Shown: positions 1 to 12,790, counted from the stretch's first letter. The stretch: DNA of 64,000 nt from Aquatica leii (GCA_035610365.1 CM069437.1:31639507-31703506); one strand, 5' to 3'. Translations and numbers: made by a program. Notes: generated by a model not told the origin, from the sequence alone.

Positions 1-1033
1 CATATCTTCTAACAGTCTTTGAAATGCCGCCTGCAAAAAACTTTGCCGCCTGGGAACGTAGCCAACCCGTTACGGCGTTTTGAAGCGCTTTGTAACTCTC
101 AAACCGCTGTGATACAAGCTACCGCTTTATGTACAAAAACAGGTAAAAATCACTAGGTGCCAAATCTGGGCTGTAGAGCGGGTGGTTAAAAACGTCCCAT
201 TTCAAATTGGCCAAAAGCTTATTTGTTCTTTGGGCTGTGTGAGGGAGAGCGTTGTCATGAACAAACACAACGCCCGATGTCGAAAGTCCACGACGCTTGT
301 TTTGAATTGCTTTTCTGAGTCGTTTGAACGTTTCGCAATAAACTGCAGATGTGATAGTCGTACCACGTTCCATAAAATCAACGAGTAAAATTCCCTTAGC
401 ATCCCAAAAAACTGTAGCTAGCAATTTTCTCGCTGATAACGTTTGGAGGGCTTTCTTTGGCTTGCTTGGAGAAGCAGTATGCCCCCATTGCATTGACTGC
501 TGTTAAGTCTCAGCATTTACATAGGCTACCCAAGTCTCATCTCTGGTACCAATTCTGTTCAGAAATTCTTCTCCTTCAACGTTATACCAAGAAAGAAAGT
601 CTATGGCAGAGCTCATCCTCTTCATTTTGTGGTCGTCGGTGAGCACTTTAGGTATCCAACGAGCACAAAACTTGTGGTAGCCTAGTTTTTCAGTCACTAT
701 CTCGTGTACAAGGCTCCGAGAAATTTCAGGAAAATTATCGGAAAGCTGAGAGATTGTTAAGCGCCGGTTCTCACAATTTTTTTTGTTAACTCTGCTCACC
801 AAGTCATCAGTCACAAGAGATGGCCTACCGCTCCTCTCCTCATCGTGAACGTTTGTTCTTCCATTTTTAAAAAAGCGAACCTACTAAAGGACTAGACCTT
901 TACTCATAATGTTTGGGTCATAGACCGCACACAATTCACCATGAATTTTAGCTGCTAAATAATTTTTCTTCCACAGAAATCGTATTACTCCACGCACTTC
1001 ACACTTGGCGGGATTTTGTATCGCAGCGCTCAT
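1..1033 (-). pseudogene. mariner (DD34D) transposase, cut by the window edge
   Basis: Cut-and-paste transposase of the mariner family. From the ATG at 1033-1031 one reading frame runs to base 1 without an indel, interrupted by only four stops: adjacent TAGs at 886-881, TAA at 505-503 and TAG at 121-119. Visible landmarks are the N-terminal helix-turn-helix region, the RSGRPS linker, DETWV with the first catalytic Asp, HDNALPH with the second, and YSPDLAPSDF with the third. There are 34 residues between the last two, which is diagnostic of mariner. The third stop falls where relatives have a Lys (AAA to TAA), so these look like simple point decay. The extreme C-terminus and 3' TIR lie left of the window. 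It cannot make full-length transposase. Confidence 0.95.
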
Positions 1034-1240
1034 GTTTTTAGGTTATAAAAAGAGAACGCGTGAACGTACGATGCTCCCTCTTGCACAGCTAGAAACGTAC
1101 TGAACGGTAGTGCCCACCAATGTCAGAATGGCGGCGTTACCCCCATTACTTTAAACTTCCCCTATCTCCGACTGTGTGAGTTTGCCATGCAAAGTTTGTA
1201 AGACCTATAAGTTTGTAACAAAGATGTTATTTCTCTTTTA
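1034..1240 (-). other. mariner 5' flank
   Basis: This moderately GC-rich stretch lies directly upstream of the mariner start codon and ends where the sequence becomes AT-rich. Position and composition fit the element's 5' untranslated region and 5' TIR. The TIR end cannot be fixed because its partner is outside the window. Confidence 0.45.
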
Positions 1241-4180
1241 GGCCACGTGAAGTTCGACAGCGTTGACCTCAATAATTTAAAATGATTATGAAACCAAACG
1301 ATAAACGTATTCTTTGTCTACCTATTTAAATCATATAATTACAAAAAAAATTATTGCTAATTTCAAATCCTTTGGGGTTATAGACGTTTTAATTGAGCTA
1401 AGTATAAAATTTTTGCATACGAAAAATACTATGTAGCGTGCTTTTGGTATATAACTACTCTTAGAGGTAAAATGTTCTTTTTACATTAGGTTAAAATGAC
1501 CCCAGATACAATTTTACAGAAAAAGTGGTAACGTTATATAACATTAACGACTTATCTAATAAGAGTAATAGAAAAACAGTCACCCTTGATAACAAACTAT
1601 TTTGAAAAAACAGGAATTTATCGCTTTTAACTATTCTACACAATGTATCGTTCTTTTGTAGCAAATAAAATCAGTGTTTCCATCAGAGAAATACTGTTTT
1701 TTCTAAAATATAATTTTTTTGTTTTCCAGTTCATCTGAAATAACAAAATTATTACTAGAAGAATAAGAATCAAGTAGACAATAGATGGATAACATTGCAA
1801 AAGAATTTAAAAAAAGTTGTAAACACCGGAGATTTAAGCTAAAAAAATTACTTTTGTTATGCTAAGAAAATATTTTATAATTACTACTACTTGTTAATTG
1901 CAATCGGTTATTATTATCTATTGAATGGGAAAGTCAAATCCGAAATTTTTTTTTGATTCTATTAGGACATTAATATTGCCTTTATAAATTAATTTCAAAG
2001 TTAAAGAAAATTAGAAGTTTAGCACACCGTGTTGTAATATCAACTAACTCAGCTTTATTTGTGATATCACGGCAATATACTTGTTATTTTATTTTTCAGT
2101 TTTTAGGGATGTGTATACTGTCACTAGCGCTAGCACCAGTTTAAACTGTAAGTTACTTTTTTCTTTATTAATAAAATTTAGTATTGCTTGTATGTACGAC
2201 GACTAAGTACACGATTGTTATCACAACTCGTTAACGCCCTTTTTTGCATTTTATATACATTTCATATCTGTTAACGTTAAATTTTGTTACTAAAATTACT
2301 TAATGGTACAAGGTGTTGCATAATTTAATGGTTCAGTATACCTGTAATTAAAACTTGTTAAATTATTGTGATATTGCATTACGAATAGTTGTGTGCCTTT
2401 ATATTTCTTGTTTAGACGTTGATGTTGAAATAACTTTACTTTTTTTAGCTTATTTGTTTTCCTTAAGCGTTGTGAGGTGAAAACGAGCATCGGCAGTCCT
2501 TTTCTCGTTTTGAGGCTTTTTTAATTAATTATAATTATAATGGACACATCGAATTTAATTTATCCACCCCACTCTCCAAATCTTTGAGCTGCAATTGCTT
2601 TTCTTTGCTGTAGATTAAGTTATAAGTAATTGATTGCACTTTAGTCAAGTGCACGTACAAGTTTTGGCACGCCTTAACGTACAGAGCGTGCATTTACCGT
2701 AATACGTTAAAAATCTTAAAACTAGAATTTTGTTTATAGTTATTCCTTTAGAAAAAATAGTTGGTTTTACAAAACATGACGTTCCATCACCGTTTAAATT
2801 TTGAAGTAGTTTGGTAACTCCATTTGAGATATGTCTGCTACCTGTGTCACTTGCTCAAATCAGAATGGCAACACCTTCATAGAAACCAATGGTTTATACG
2901 TCTACGCCAAACTATTTTTAAAAACTAAATCAAAACCATTTATGCTAAATGTTCAAATTTCTAATTATTTACGACTTATTGTGATCTATAATAGTAATAT
3001 TTTTTATGTTGTAAATAAGGTAATAAACCCACAAAAAATACTCAACCGTAAAACGTGTTGATTATTATTGCAATATAGAAAAATAAAATAAAAACTTTTA
3101 ACTTGGTAAGAAATATAATAACATTTTGAAAAAATACGTTCTAAAGAAAAAAAACGATAAATAAATGGAAAGATTAAATAACAAACAATTTTTAGTTAAA
3201 TATTCACATACTTTATTTGCCATTGTTAGTTGTTCATTTTTTATGAACAATTTATAAATTGTGTCACACGTTAATTTGTTTAATGCAGCAATAAAGAAAT
3301 ATACAATAAAGCTTGCGTTTTACGTACACTGATAAATTCTTAAGTATTAGGTTGTCAAATTTAAATAATAAATTAATTTTTATTTAAGTTTGTTAATATA
3401 ATCAACAATCCTTCAAGCTTTGTAGATTGTTTTTATAAGTAAAAACAAATTTGTTATCAACAAATTGTTAAATAAATATTGCACCTAAGATTAATAAAAA
3501 GAATTTTAATTTTAGAATAATACAAATTTGTGCATATTTCAAAATCTATAAGATATTTTGACATTACATTAGATTTGCAAAGTGCAAAATCGTGCTAGCA
3601 TTAATTGGATTCTTTCATAAATGCAAAGTTTATTAATTTTTAATTACTTTGGAGTTTTGGGTTATTATTACAGTTAAATTATTTATTAAAGCAATCACTA
3701 TTTTAGTATTTTGTGTTGAAGTGTACTTTATTTCAGTACTCTGGTACAAAAAAGTTTCATGTCTATAGCCTTGTTTTTATAAATTTTAATATATTTGTTG
3801 AATATAACAAAAATGTTAATTTTAAAAATTTATCCTAATATAACTTTTTCGTAAAGGAGGCTGGGGATACTTTCGACTCGAGGTTAGAGTGGACCGGTTT
3901 AAATTTGGCGCCAATGCGCGATTCTTCGTACCCCTGCTATTTTGTTGACATTGATATGCAAAGTCTGCTGAGATTTATTAGGACGACTTACAGTTGACAC
4001 AAACAATTTTTTTATTTCTTGTTCTTGTTATCTAACATTTTTTGCTTCTTGTTTTGATTTTAAGACTTTATTACGGAACAATTGTTTTGATTTTTATTGA
4101 GACATTTTTAAATCTGTTTAGTTTATGTTAATAAGACAAAGAAAATATTCATCTACATTGAAAAAAAAATTTCATTATTT
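1241..4180. other. AT-rich stretch without recognisable genes
   Basis: Short ORFs at 2296-2490 (-) and 2831-3061 (+) have AT-driven composition and resemble no family I know. The one feature is a GC-richer patch at about 3856-3960, containing TGGCGCCA-like sequence, which may be the edge of an old repeat. Confidence 0.5.
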
Positions 4181-4249
4181 TTGTCATGTGGGGTCACATT
4201 GAACAGTTTTAGGGCTACTTTGAACAAATTATGCTGTGTTTGCACTTAT

Positions 4250-4810
4250 TTTAAACAAAATAAAAAAGCATTTAAGTAAAAAAAAATGCAAATGCAGTAG
4301 AAGGTGTAATACAAAAAAGAGTTGCAGCAGCCCAACATGTTGTACAAAAAATACTATTGGAATAATTAGTAAAAAGAACCAAACAATGTGGTATTGACAA
4401 TATGGTGTTCAGCACCAACTTTAAAAATAGGTTGGTAATTTATGATAGAATGAAGAAATTGTGTAGCAAAAAAGAATAATTTAAAATTACTATTCTCCTG
4501 GGATGAAAGAGAATAGACTGATAATGATTGGTTTTTAGTTTTCATAAAAAGACAATCCGTTCTTCTTCTACAAACACCAGAGGTCACAAGTATGACAAGA
4601 TTGACTGCATTCAACAGAGAAACGTTTTAATCAAATATTTGATTTAGATGAAATTACAGTAATCACTGTTTTTCATACAGAAAAAAATGTTGGTCAAAAG
4701 AGTCGCTTGCAACAGCAAGTTACATTTTAAACCATAGGGAACCCACAACATCCGCAAATTGTCTTGACGAACACGCCAAAAAACTTTCTCTCATATCTCC
4801 ACTGGATTTT
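4250..4810 (+). pseudogene. pogo-like transposase fragment
   Basis: Reading rightwards, a degenerate frame shows the order expected of insect pogo/Tigger-type transposases. A short N-terminal helix-turn-helix piece beginning NAVEGVIQKR lies near 4290. A linker follows, then a block near 4540-4620 reading WFLVFIKRQ, PEVTS and TRLTAFN, which is typical of the segment just before the DDE core in pogo-like proteins. Several stops and at least one frameshift interrupt it, and the catalytic core is not recognisable. The overlapping minus-strand ORF at 4366-4614 is a shadow. The assignment rests on motif order and spacing. Confidence 0.5.
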
Positions 4811-5179
4811 CTAATGATTCTCTAATTATTCTTTCCTTTTTTGCCAAAATTTCCATCACAAATAAATTTAAATTAGTGTAAACTTTCCAACTCTCATCTT
4901 TTATTAATGCTCTATAAATAGAAACCTGGTACTAAGTGCTGAACTCTCAAGACTGTGAGATAGGATTTAATAATATCTTTATGTTGCGGGACATAGTCAA
5001 TACTTTTCCTGAGCTTAAATCCAACTATGAGAAAGTTAAAAATAAATATTCGACACTTTTAAATAATTTAAAAAACACAAATGTAGGTTTTGATTAATTT
5101 AAACTTCAACTTAATTCAAACTTCAACGTAATTGACAATTCTTATAATCTCTTTTTGTTTTTTTACTTATACAATACGT

Positions 5180-5960
5180 CTTTAATCGTTTGAGATTACA
5201 CTACTACTGCTGTCTTCTCTTGCTTCTGCTAAACCTTTGCCACGGTGACTCAAGTCGGACCCAACCCCACATTCGACCGTGCCTAATCCACCACGGACAA
5301 ATAATCGTCATGTAATAGCCACGGCTTAATATATTTGGCACAGGTAGATGTTGTTATTGGACCTTCAGTACTTTTATTAACGCCATAGGTGCTGTTAGAC
5401 TTTATCTTGATAATTTGGTAAGGACCCAGAAATTTTGTTCTAGATTTCAGGACTAAACTAAATTGGGTTCTTTTAATAGCGACCAAATCTCCAATTTGAT
5501 AAGTCAGTGCTTTCTTTCTCTTTTTGAATTGAATGTATATTTATTTTCTTTTTGAACTTTTCTAATTTGAATCTTGGCATTCTTTTCTAATTCTTCCTTT
5601 TTTTTTGTCAAAATACGCGACTATTTCTTCTTTTAGTAACCCTCTTAGTCGTTCATTTGATCTTCATCGATACATTAAACGTCAGTTTAAACCACGTTGT
5701 ACTAATGGTAGTGGTGTAACTGCTTAACATGCTTGTACCATTTTCTTGGATCGCTCAACCTTAATCTAGTTAATACATTAATTATCTTTTGATTGAACCT
5801 TTTTATTTATTTATTTGGCTGATGTAAATACTGTTCCTTGGTCAGTAATTATTTGTTGTGGATTTTCAAAGTAATTCTTTTGTAGTTTCAGTTTTACTAT
5901 GACTTCTTTTGACGTCGTAGGTTTTACGGAATATAACCACAGATGTTTTCTAATTCCATG
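5180..5960 (-). pseudogene. Ty3/gypsy integrase fragment
   Basis: End of a gypsy-type pol read leftwards. Near 5835-5810 the integrase core motif QQIITDQGTVFTS is visible, containing the second catalytic Asp. At 5513-5283 an open stretch carries YQIGDLVAIKRTQF followed by KFLGPYQIIKIK, the GPY/F module at the integrase C-terminus. The parts between are joined by frameshifts. After the stop near 5283 a Ser/Glu-rich tail frame continues to about 5190, similar to the 3' ends of many arthropod gypsy elements. Protease, RT and RNase H are absent, and no LTR could be matched here. It is a remnant cut at its 5' side by the hammerhead-like piece and the copia relic. Confidence 0.85.
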
Positions 5961-6055
5961 TATAACTGCTAGTATGTGATTATGATTTTAAAATTTGTTC
6001 AAATTAATAATCCCTTCTTTTAGGAGGTTGGATAAAAGCAAATACTTCAGTAATT

Positions 6056-6094
6056 AGCGACGTTTCGTGTTCTGGATGAACACTTTATCAGGCT
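6056..6094 (-). ncRNA. hammerhead-like motif, Penelope-type fragment
   Basis: On the minus strand: stem I strand AGC, box CUGAUAA (one base off CUGANGA), one extra A, stem II GUGUUC / GAACAC with loop AUCCA, then GAAACGUC and the closing stem I strand GCU. This layout matches three other loci in the window. It sits in a roughly 100-bp unassigned piece between the gypsy and copia relics. Cleavage activity is doubtful because the box is mutated. Confidence 0.5.
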
Positions 6095-6109
6095 CGCTCA
6101 CACTGAGTC

Positions 6110-6176
6110 AAGTAATTTTTTTCCAGAATAATTATTACAGATGGCGTGACAAAAGACATTTTGATTTATTCCAACA
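6110..6176 (-). repeat. start of copia 3' LTR
   Basis: Minus-strand TGTTGGAATAAATC lies exactly at the end of the copia coding region and contains its stop codon (TAA, 6168-6166). The following 45 bases resemble 15707-15660, where a second copia remnant ends the same way. That supports a copia LTR 5' end at 6176. The rest of the LTR is missing. Confidence 0.6.
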
Positions 6177-9013
6177 ACTTCATAAAAGCAAAATATTCTT
6201 CTGTTTTCTTAACACTTAAACCGTCTAGACATTTACTATGTTTTACAGAACATTTAGTCAACAGGTCTGCTATCAGCTCATTTGTAAATAAATATTTATT
6301 TTGAACAAAATTGTTAGCGACTGCCTCTTGTATCAAATGATGATCGATATGTTTTGTTTTCTTATGCAATATATAATTAATACATCGTTTCCGTGCACTT
6401 TGATTATTATCATTAAATAATGTTATGCAACTCAGATAACTTGTAAATTCATTAAACAAGTTTCTTAAATAAGTTGCCTTTTTTGAAGCCTCTAATATTT
6501 TAATGTATTTGGACTCAGTAATAGACAGTGCTGCAGAAACTTGTTTTCTACTTTTTTAGAACATTGTAGAATTAAAAGCTTAAAACAAAATCCGATATAA
6601 GATTTTATATCTACTATATTAGAAGTCAAAACAGCATCAACATAACTTTTACTTGCATATTGTCCGTTTTACTAACACATAAACCATATTCTTTTTTGCC
6701 TCTTAAGTAAATTAAAATGCGCTTTACAATATCCAATGTGTTTTATTAGAACATGTATAAAATTAATTTAAACAACTCACAGCAAAAGAAATGTCTGGTT
6801 TGGTCAATACAGATAAATATATACATCAAGGTACTTACAAGTGGCTAGAATAGCAGGTTTTGATCTTTATGTTTACCATTGTTTGCTTCTCCGATAATCT
6901 GAGCCGTCAACTAACAGGTTTATAAAAATGACAATGTAAATTATCTTAACTAATAAATATCATTAAATATAAATTCGTTTACTTTTAACAAAGTAAAATA
7001 AGAAGGAAACAATGGGATACGATGAACATTTCAAATATTTTGACGTAGTAATCTGTACTTATACGTCTTGTTGCGTGATCAAGGTTAGTAGTTATTTTAG
7101 GTTTAAAATTAATTTATTGTTAATTTACATATTAACTTTGTCAGCATATCAAACATCAACATTAAAAACATAAATAAAAAATTTAACTACTTTAATAATA
7201 ATCCTAATTTTTTTTCGAAAATTATTAAAAAGGTATTTTGTTAGTGGTATAAAATTAATATGAAAATCTCATCATCAACAATTTCGGTTTATAATAATAG
7301 AAGTAAATATCATCTCTAACGGTCATAGAAGTGCAAAAATTAGTATCAAGTTATATTTTAATTAAAAAGGTAATAAGAACAATAAAATATAAAATCAAAT
7401 TACATTTGAAATAAGTTTGCCACTTGCAAAAAATAGATAAACAGTAACAAGATAAGATTATAAATTTAACTAAATTTAAATCAGACCCTATAAATAAAAT
7501 ATTTGTAAGGTATTGTGCTGGTCGTCTGTGGCGACACTACTCAGTGCAGATTATTTATAGAAAAAGGCGCGCGGTAAAGAAAGTCATGTTTCCCACTTAT
7601 TAGCACCTATTTCGGCATCTTCCAGTAAATACTACAATCAACGGTTTTTATAAGAAACTTTTTGCAACCAACCATGCACGGTAAGGAACACTATTGCTAT
7701 TGTCGTATTTGCCATTCGTGCCATTTATTACCACTTTACTTATAGCATTTGTGACGCTGGTTGGAACTGCATCATCTATTATTCCACTTGATTTTGATAA
7801 GTTTTTTATCCCTTTCGGTTTTTCTGACGATTTTAGGTTGTTCAAATGATTCTGTGATGTCACTATCATTTAAACTAAGCAGCGTTCGATTCATCCTTTC
7901 GCTTATTCTATTTTGTTGTGGTATATAAGAGTTAAGATTTTGGTGCATTATTTTATTTTTAACTAGAAACACTTCTAAACAAAATTTTCTATCATTATCA
8001 CTTCGAAAATTTTTGATCTTCTAATCTGTTTGTTTTTCTGCAAAACTTTAGTCTTTAAATTTTTTTATAAATTTCACTTCTGTTTTTTTAAGAATTAAAG
8101 AAAACTATTCGACTACAATCATCTTCTAAAATAAAAAAATAACTTGCACCACCCAGAGATGAAACTTCTATAAGACCACAAAGAGCTGTCTCTTACTGCC
8201 ATCAAGAAATGGTAATTTTACTTGTTTGCCCTCGCAACACGTTTCACAAATTTCTACAACCATTGCATTCTAAGCCTGTTACGATTTCTTTAATTTTTAT
8301 CTGATCAAAAAAAAAAATCAAATGACCAAAACACATGTACTATATTTCACCTGGCACCGCTGTAGCCATCAATAAATTGTAAAATTGATTAATTTAGTTT
8401 GTAAACCTTGTCTATCAAATCAGCTGTTATTAAACACAACATTGTTGCCATTTTTAATAAGTTGACTGACTGACAGTAGATGTGCTCTTAATTTAGGTAT
8501 ATACAACACATTTCTAATTGCAAGTTCCAACCTGATATCATTAGCAATAGTAATTATGTTGGCTTCATTTGCACAACTAACTAAAACAGCGTACTTGTAG
8601 TTATTATTGCTGTAAATTGATTTTCCTCTCGTACATTTTCCAACCAGTCTCTTCTTGGTGTAACTTTCCGGTTAAAAATACGGCACTGATCGCATTTGAC
8701 TGACTGCCGTTTGTTTACCTTCTAAAACTATCTTGGTCACAGCTTTTATTTGATTTATTGGAACAGTGACTCATGAAATGTCTTGGTTCTCTACATCTAA
8801 AACACGTAATTTTATTTCTGTTTTCGTTACCAGTACTACCATGTCTCGGATTCTTTATTTAAAGACCTCTGTTTCTTTACCGACAAATGCAGTTTATGTT
8901 GTTATGTCAAGTAACTTTGATTTAATGGTCATTGTTGAAATCGTAATAGAATGCATCTACAAACTTGTCGCATTAACTTTCTGAAACGTTTCAATTACTT
9001 GACTGAGTTCCAT
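6166..9013 (-). pseudogene. Ty1/copia gag-pol relic
   Basis: Degenerate copia polyprotein read leftwards. A gag-like start lies at 9013. A zinc knuckle of the form CX2CX4HX4C is at 8804-8763. The protease-integrase linker reads NVLYIPKLRAHLLSVSQL with gaps near 8500. An integrase zinc-binding and core region lies at 8290-8100, and YIPQQNRISERMNRTLL at 7930-7860. The RT entry block YRAWLVAKSF is near 7660, the RT end near 6830, and RNase H blocks KKTKHIDHHLIQEAVANNF and IADLLTK run to the stop at 6166. The integrase C-terminus is fused to the linker by an internal deletion, and most of RT is eroded. Many stops and frameshifts make it non-functional. Confidence 0.85.
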
Positions 9014-9399
9014 TTCACAGTTTTTTTTCTACTCTGGTTTCTCTTTAGATTGCGAATAAATCTTTCACCTTTAGCTGAAGCGAAAGGAATTTGATTATTC
9101 GATTTGTGAGCAAATCAAGCGTAGTCGAATAATTAAAGCCGACAGTAAATTTGTAATTTTGTATTATACTGTTGTTATTTTTTGATAAAGTTGTTCCTTT
9201 CTACGGTGCTTTAGACCCTTACCTCTACGAGGTTAACGGTGGGCAACAATTCACAGGCTATAAGCTCAACCGTTTTCAGGCAATATCATCCTGTAAACGG
9301 CTAAAAGGGTAATCAGGTATTAGTTGTTTCTCCAGCCGACACTCCACGAGCGTCGCGCTGTCGCGCTCAACCTCATCTAATTCTTCAGCCTCCTCCGTT

Positions 9400-10580
9400 A
9401 TGGAGGCTGAATTTGCTTCCAGTAAGCGTCGCCGTGAAAAGAACGACGCTGACGTTAACCTTTCTAAAACTTCTCTCGACAGCATCGAAGCTTTCTTTGA
9501 TGCAGACATTACTCGTCTGACCAAGGTAATCTCTGCTTGCAAGATTACCACTTCTTGTCAATCAGAAATGATTGACATAGTTGGCAAACTTTAAGCGACA
9601 TTCCGTAAGTCCCTTATCAATAATCGCGCCTCGCAGCAAACTGCCGATATTGCTACCGCTCTGGCCGATGTCCAAACAGCCTTGAAGTCTGTAACAGCCA
9701 GGCTTTCTACAACTGAAGCTGCACATCCTGCCCCACTTTCCTATGCTCAAGCGGCCCACACTAAATTTGTTGAAAAAGTCAAAGTACTTTCTGGGAGATC
9801 TATCTCGCCTGTTCCCAGGTCGACAGTCGTAATCATTCCTAAACCCGATTTCCCTCTAAAATCCGCTGACGAGACCAAGACGACCCTCCTGGATCCTTAA
9901 AAGTATGGCCTCAGACTAGACCGCGTGACAAAAACGGGCAAAAATTCAATCAGACTGGAATCTGAAAAATCAGATTTGACCAAAATACCTGCGGCCATCC
10001 TAGAACAAGCCAGCTTTGTTATTAAGCCCCAAGGCAAATCGCTTCCCCGTATATCCATCCTAGACGTTCCCAGGAACCTGTCCCCTGAGCAGGTGAAAGT
10101 GGCTATTGTCTCTCAAAACTTTCACGATGCCTCAGATCAGGTGCTTCATCTGGCAAATGAGCATTTAAAAGTTCTTTTTCGCTTTGGCCTTAGGGAAGGA
10201 GCAAATTGTAATTGGATTCTTGAGGTGCATACTGAAGTTCGACGATACCTTTTGGCGTCGCGTCAAGTGTACGTCGCCTGAAATGCTTGTCGGGTCAATG
10301 ACCATATCCGGGTCATACGTTGTTTTAACTGCCAAAAATACGGCCATCACTCCAACGACTGTAAAAGCGACTTACAGTGCGGCCATTTGCTGAAAAGCAC
10401 GAAACCAAAACTTGCTCAAACCTGGATCGAGACCCGACATGCGCTAACTTCGTTCACTTTGGCCACAAAGGAGAACTCGTCAAGCATAAGGCGACCTCCA
10501 ACACCTGCCCAGCGTACCTGAAAAGGCTCGACGCCAAAATATCTAATACCGACTATGGGATTCTGAGGACACTCAATTAA
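9400..10580 (+). pseudogene. R1-like LINE ORF1 (gag-like)
   Basis: Nucleic-acid-binding protein of the LINE ribonucleoprotein. One frame runs from the first ATG at 9400 to about 10380 with stops at 9592-9594, 9898-9900 and 10279-10281. The N-terminus is Ser-rich and charged, and the same frame is open back to 9313, so the true start may be upstream. A zinc knuckle CX2CX4HX4C (CFNC to NDC) is at 10321-10362. A one- or two-base shift near 10380 moves the rest into another frame, where a second knuckle-like block (CAEKHETKTC-type, first Cys lost) and a third Cys/His block precede the terminal TAA at 10578. Multiple C-terminal knuckles are typical of I/R1/Jockey-type ORF1 proteins. Moderate decay. 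Confidence 0.8.
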
Positions 10581-10582
10581 CT

Positions 10583-12417
10583 TTGAGGTTTGCGCAACTG
10601 AATCTTCGCAATTCACGTGTTGCAACTTTCGAAGCGATGAGTTTCTCCTTCGACAACGACATTGACGTTCTACTGACTCAAGAGCCATACGTGTTTAGTT
10701 CAGGTTTAGGGTACAAGCTTGCTGGTGCGGCTGTACCCTTCAACAGGATTGCCGCATCCTCTTCTATGCGATATTACTCGGCTATTATTTTCAATAGTTT
10801 GAAGCCCGTCGGAGTGATGACACTCAACCATTTAACTAACGACTCCAATGCAGTAACTATGGTTACGGTTGGAAACATCTTATCAATCGTCGGCGTTTAT
10901 TGGCCGCCGAGTGAGAAAGTTCGTATTCATCTCCAACACATAAAATTATGATGAACTAATATGTACTCCTATTATCATAGCAGGTGATTTCAACTCGAAA
11001 TCGCCGCTTTGGCACTCCCCGGTGACCGACGAACAAGGACGATGTGTGGAGAACCTTGTGGGTGAACGCGACCTTTGTGTTGTTAATGAACCATGTCAAC
11101 ATTTCACTTTTGCTAGCCATCTAGGTTCAACTAACATAGACGTTACACTAGCATCTCCCTGTTTAGCCAAGAAAATATGAAACTTGCGCGTCATTCCAGA
11201 CGTAATAGAAAGTGACCACCGACTGATACGGTTTGAAGTAACCGTCAAGGCCCTTACCCACGTTCCGATCCCTAAAAGAATCCTTGATTACAAACGCATT
11301 GATCCCGTTGGCCTAAATGAGGCTATCTCAAGTTCAATTCCTATTTATCTTCCACGTGGTGCTTTGTGCCACGATCCTAAATCTGTAGACGCCTTCATTG
11401 ATAAGTTGATCAAGATGATCCTCGATTCGAAATGGCTTAAACAGCATACGCCTAAGATCTAGAGCTGGTGTATCGTAGTGGAGTCCTAAGTTAGACAGGT
11501 TAAAGCGAACGGTGCGTTGTTTACAAAAACACCACCAAAAAGCCTTTGTCGACGTAAAACCTCAATGGCTTGTCTTTTATAAGGCCGCGCTTCACTGGTA
11601 CAAACTGGCAGCGAAGACAGCGAAATATAGCTCATGGCAAAGTTTCGTGGAAAAAAGCTTGGCAACGAGTCCCTGGAAGTTAGTTTACAGGTTATCCTCC
11701 CAAAAGTTCCTGTCGATCTAACCGTGCTCAAATGTTAAAGACGGCGACAGATACACTATTTCAGAATTAGACACAATCAAAGTAATAGTTTCCACATTAT
11801 TCCCGGACGACGATCCTTCGACGGACAATGCCTATCATGCCCAAATAGGATCCCGATCTCTTTTCCTAAGTAATTCCCGACAGGACTGGGTGGTCACTAA
11901 CGACGATTTAGCCGCGGTGGCTAGCAAAATTCCTAGACTTGACGGAATACATTGTAATGTTTTGTGAACGGTTGATCTAGATTCTCTCTCATCAACGATC
12001 GTTGACCTGTTCAACTCATATATAAAAATTGGCTATTTTCCTATCAACTGGAAAGCTGGTAAACTAATCACTATTCTCAAGCCCGGAAAAAAGGATCACG
12101 CCAACCCCAACTTGTACCGTCCGATAACTTTGTTATCTGAACTAGGTAAACTTTTCGAAATCCAGTTCGAATCTTGTCTTCACACGGCGGATTTTGTAGT
12201 CACCTAAAGCGTATTAGCGCATGATAGGTGTCCGTCGTGCGGCGTTCTTGAAACTCCGGCGCATCGGATTCTCGCTTGTCGCAAATTTGATAAGGATCGG
12301 AGTGCCCTGTCAACCGTTGTTAGCCCATTTCCCGATTCCCCTCAGGCCATCCTCGCAGTGGTGCCTGATATTAACGTATATAGACCATTCGCAAAGAGAG
12401 ACCATAGTCTACAATAA
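10583..12417 (+). pseudogene. R1-like LINE ORF2, endonuclease plus truncated RT
   Basis: The endonuclease starts with LNLRNSRVATFEA and LLTQEPYV. It continues with IVGVYWPPSE, AGDFNSKSPLWHSP near 10980, STNIDVTLAS near 11130 and ESDHRLIRF near 11210, so the GDFN and SDH catalytic blocks are present. RT begins near 12000 with INWKAGKLITILKPGKK and YRPITLLSELGKLFE. Near 12190 it jumps in the same frame to the C-terminal finger CPSCGVLETPAHRILAC (CX2CX7HX4C), so the catalytic FADD-type core is deleted. Frameshifts lie near 10950, 11470 and 11720, with several stops. The first codon in frame is TTG at 10583, three bases after the ORF1 stop; the real start may differ. Confidence 0.85.
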
Positions 12418-12790
12418 GAATGAAGTTTTATTTTGCTAACGAATTTTGCATGGTTTTGTTTATTTTCTATAAGTACGCTATGGCAAAGTAGGTATTTAGT
12501 TCAATATTTTTATTTTGAATAACCCTTTTAGTTCATTTTTTGCCGTAGCTACTTAACTAATCTGCCTCTCTTAGTTCTTTTACAATTTTCTAAGTCCATT
12601 TTCTACCATTTGGTTTTTATGCCTTAGAAGCGAGGATAAGCCAAAAAGCAGGTGCCTCGCTGAACCGCGTGCTCTCAAAGCACGTACCGTTACCTTAGCC
12701 CATCCAACTGAGTCTTAACCAGACTTGTCCTTTAAGGCTGGGGAATTTCCTTGTTACGAAGAATTAAATAGATAGATGGCGCAGCACGTC
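12418..12790 (+). other. probable LINE 3' untranslated region
   Basis: Follows the ORF2 stop. Bases 12620-12770 are clearly GC-richer than what follows and hold two short hairpins: GCGAGG...CCTCGC at about 12630-12660, and CGTGCT-ctcaa-AGCACG at about 12667-12685. Structured 3' regions serve as RT recognition sites in some LINEs; here that role is inferred. A tRNA was considered and rejected. Confidence 0.45.

Larger units (their letters stand above)
9210..12790 (+). mobile_element. R1-like non-LTR retrotransposon (LINE), defective
   Basis: A GC-richer island with a 5' leader, two consecutive ORFs and a 3' region. ORF1 has CCHC knuckles. ORF2 has an apurinic-type endonuclease, a partial reverse transcriptase and a C-terminal CCHC finger, the layout of R1/I-type LINEs. 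Target duplications could not be identified. The copy is close to full length at the 5' end, which is less common for LINEs, but most of RT is deleted. Confidence 0.85.

Noticed and set aside
12640..12730. tRNA or tRNA-derived SINE
   Set aside because: The GC-rich hairpins do not give a cloverleaf with a T-arm GGTTCGA-like box, and the position fits the LINE 3' region.
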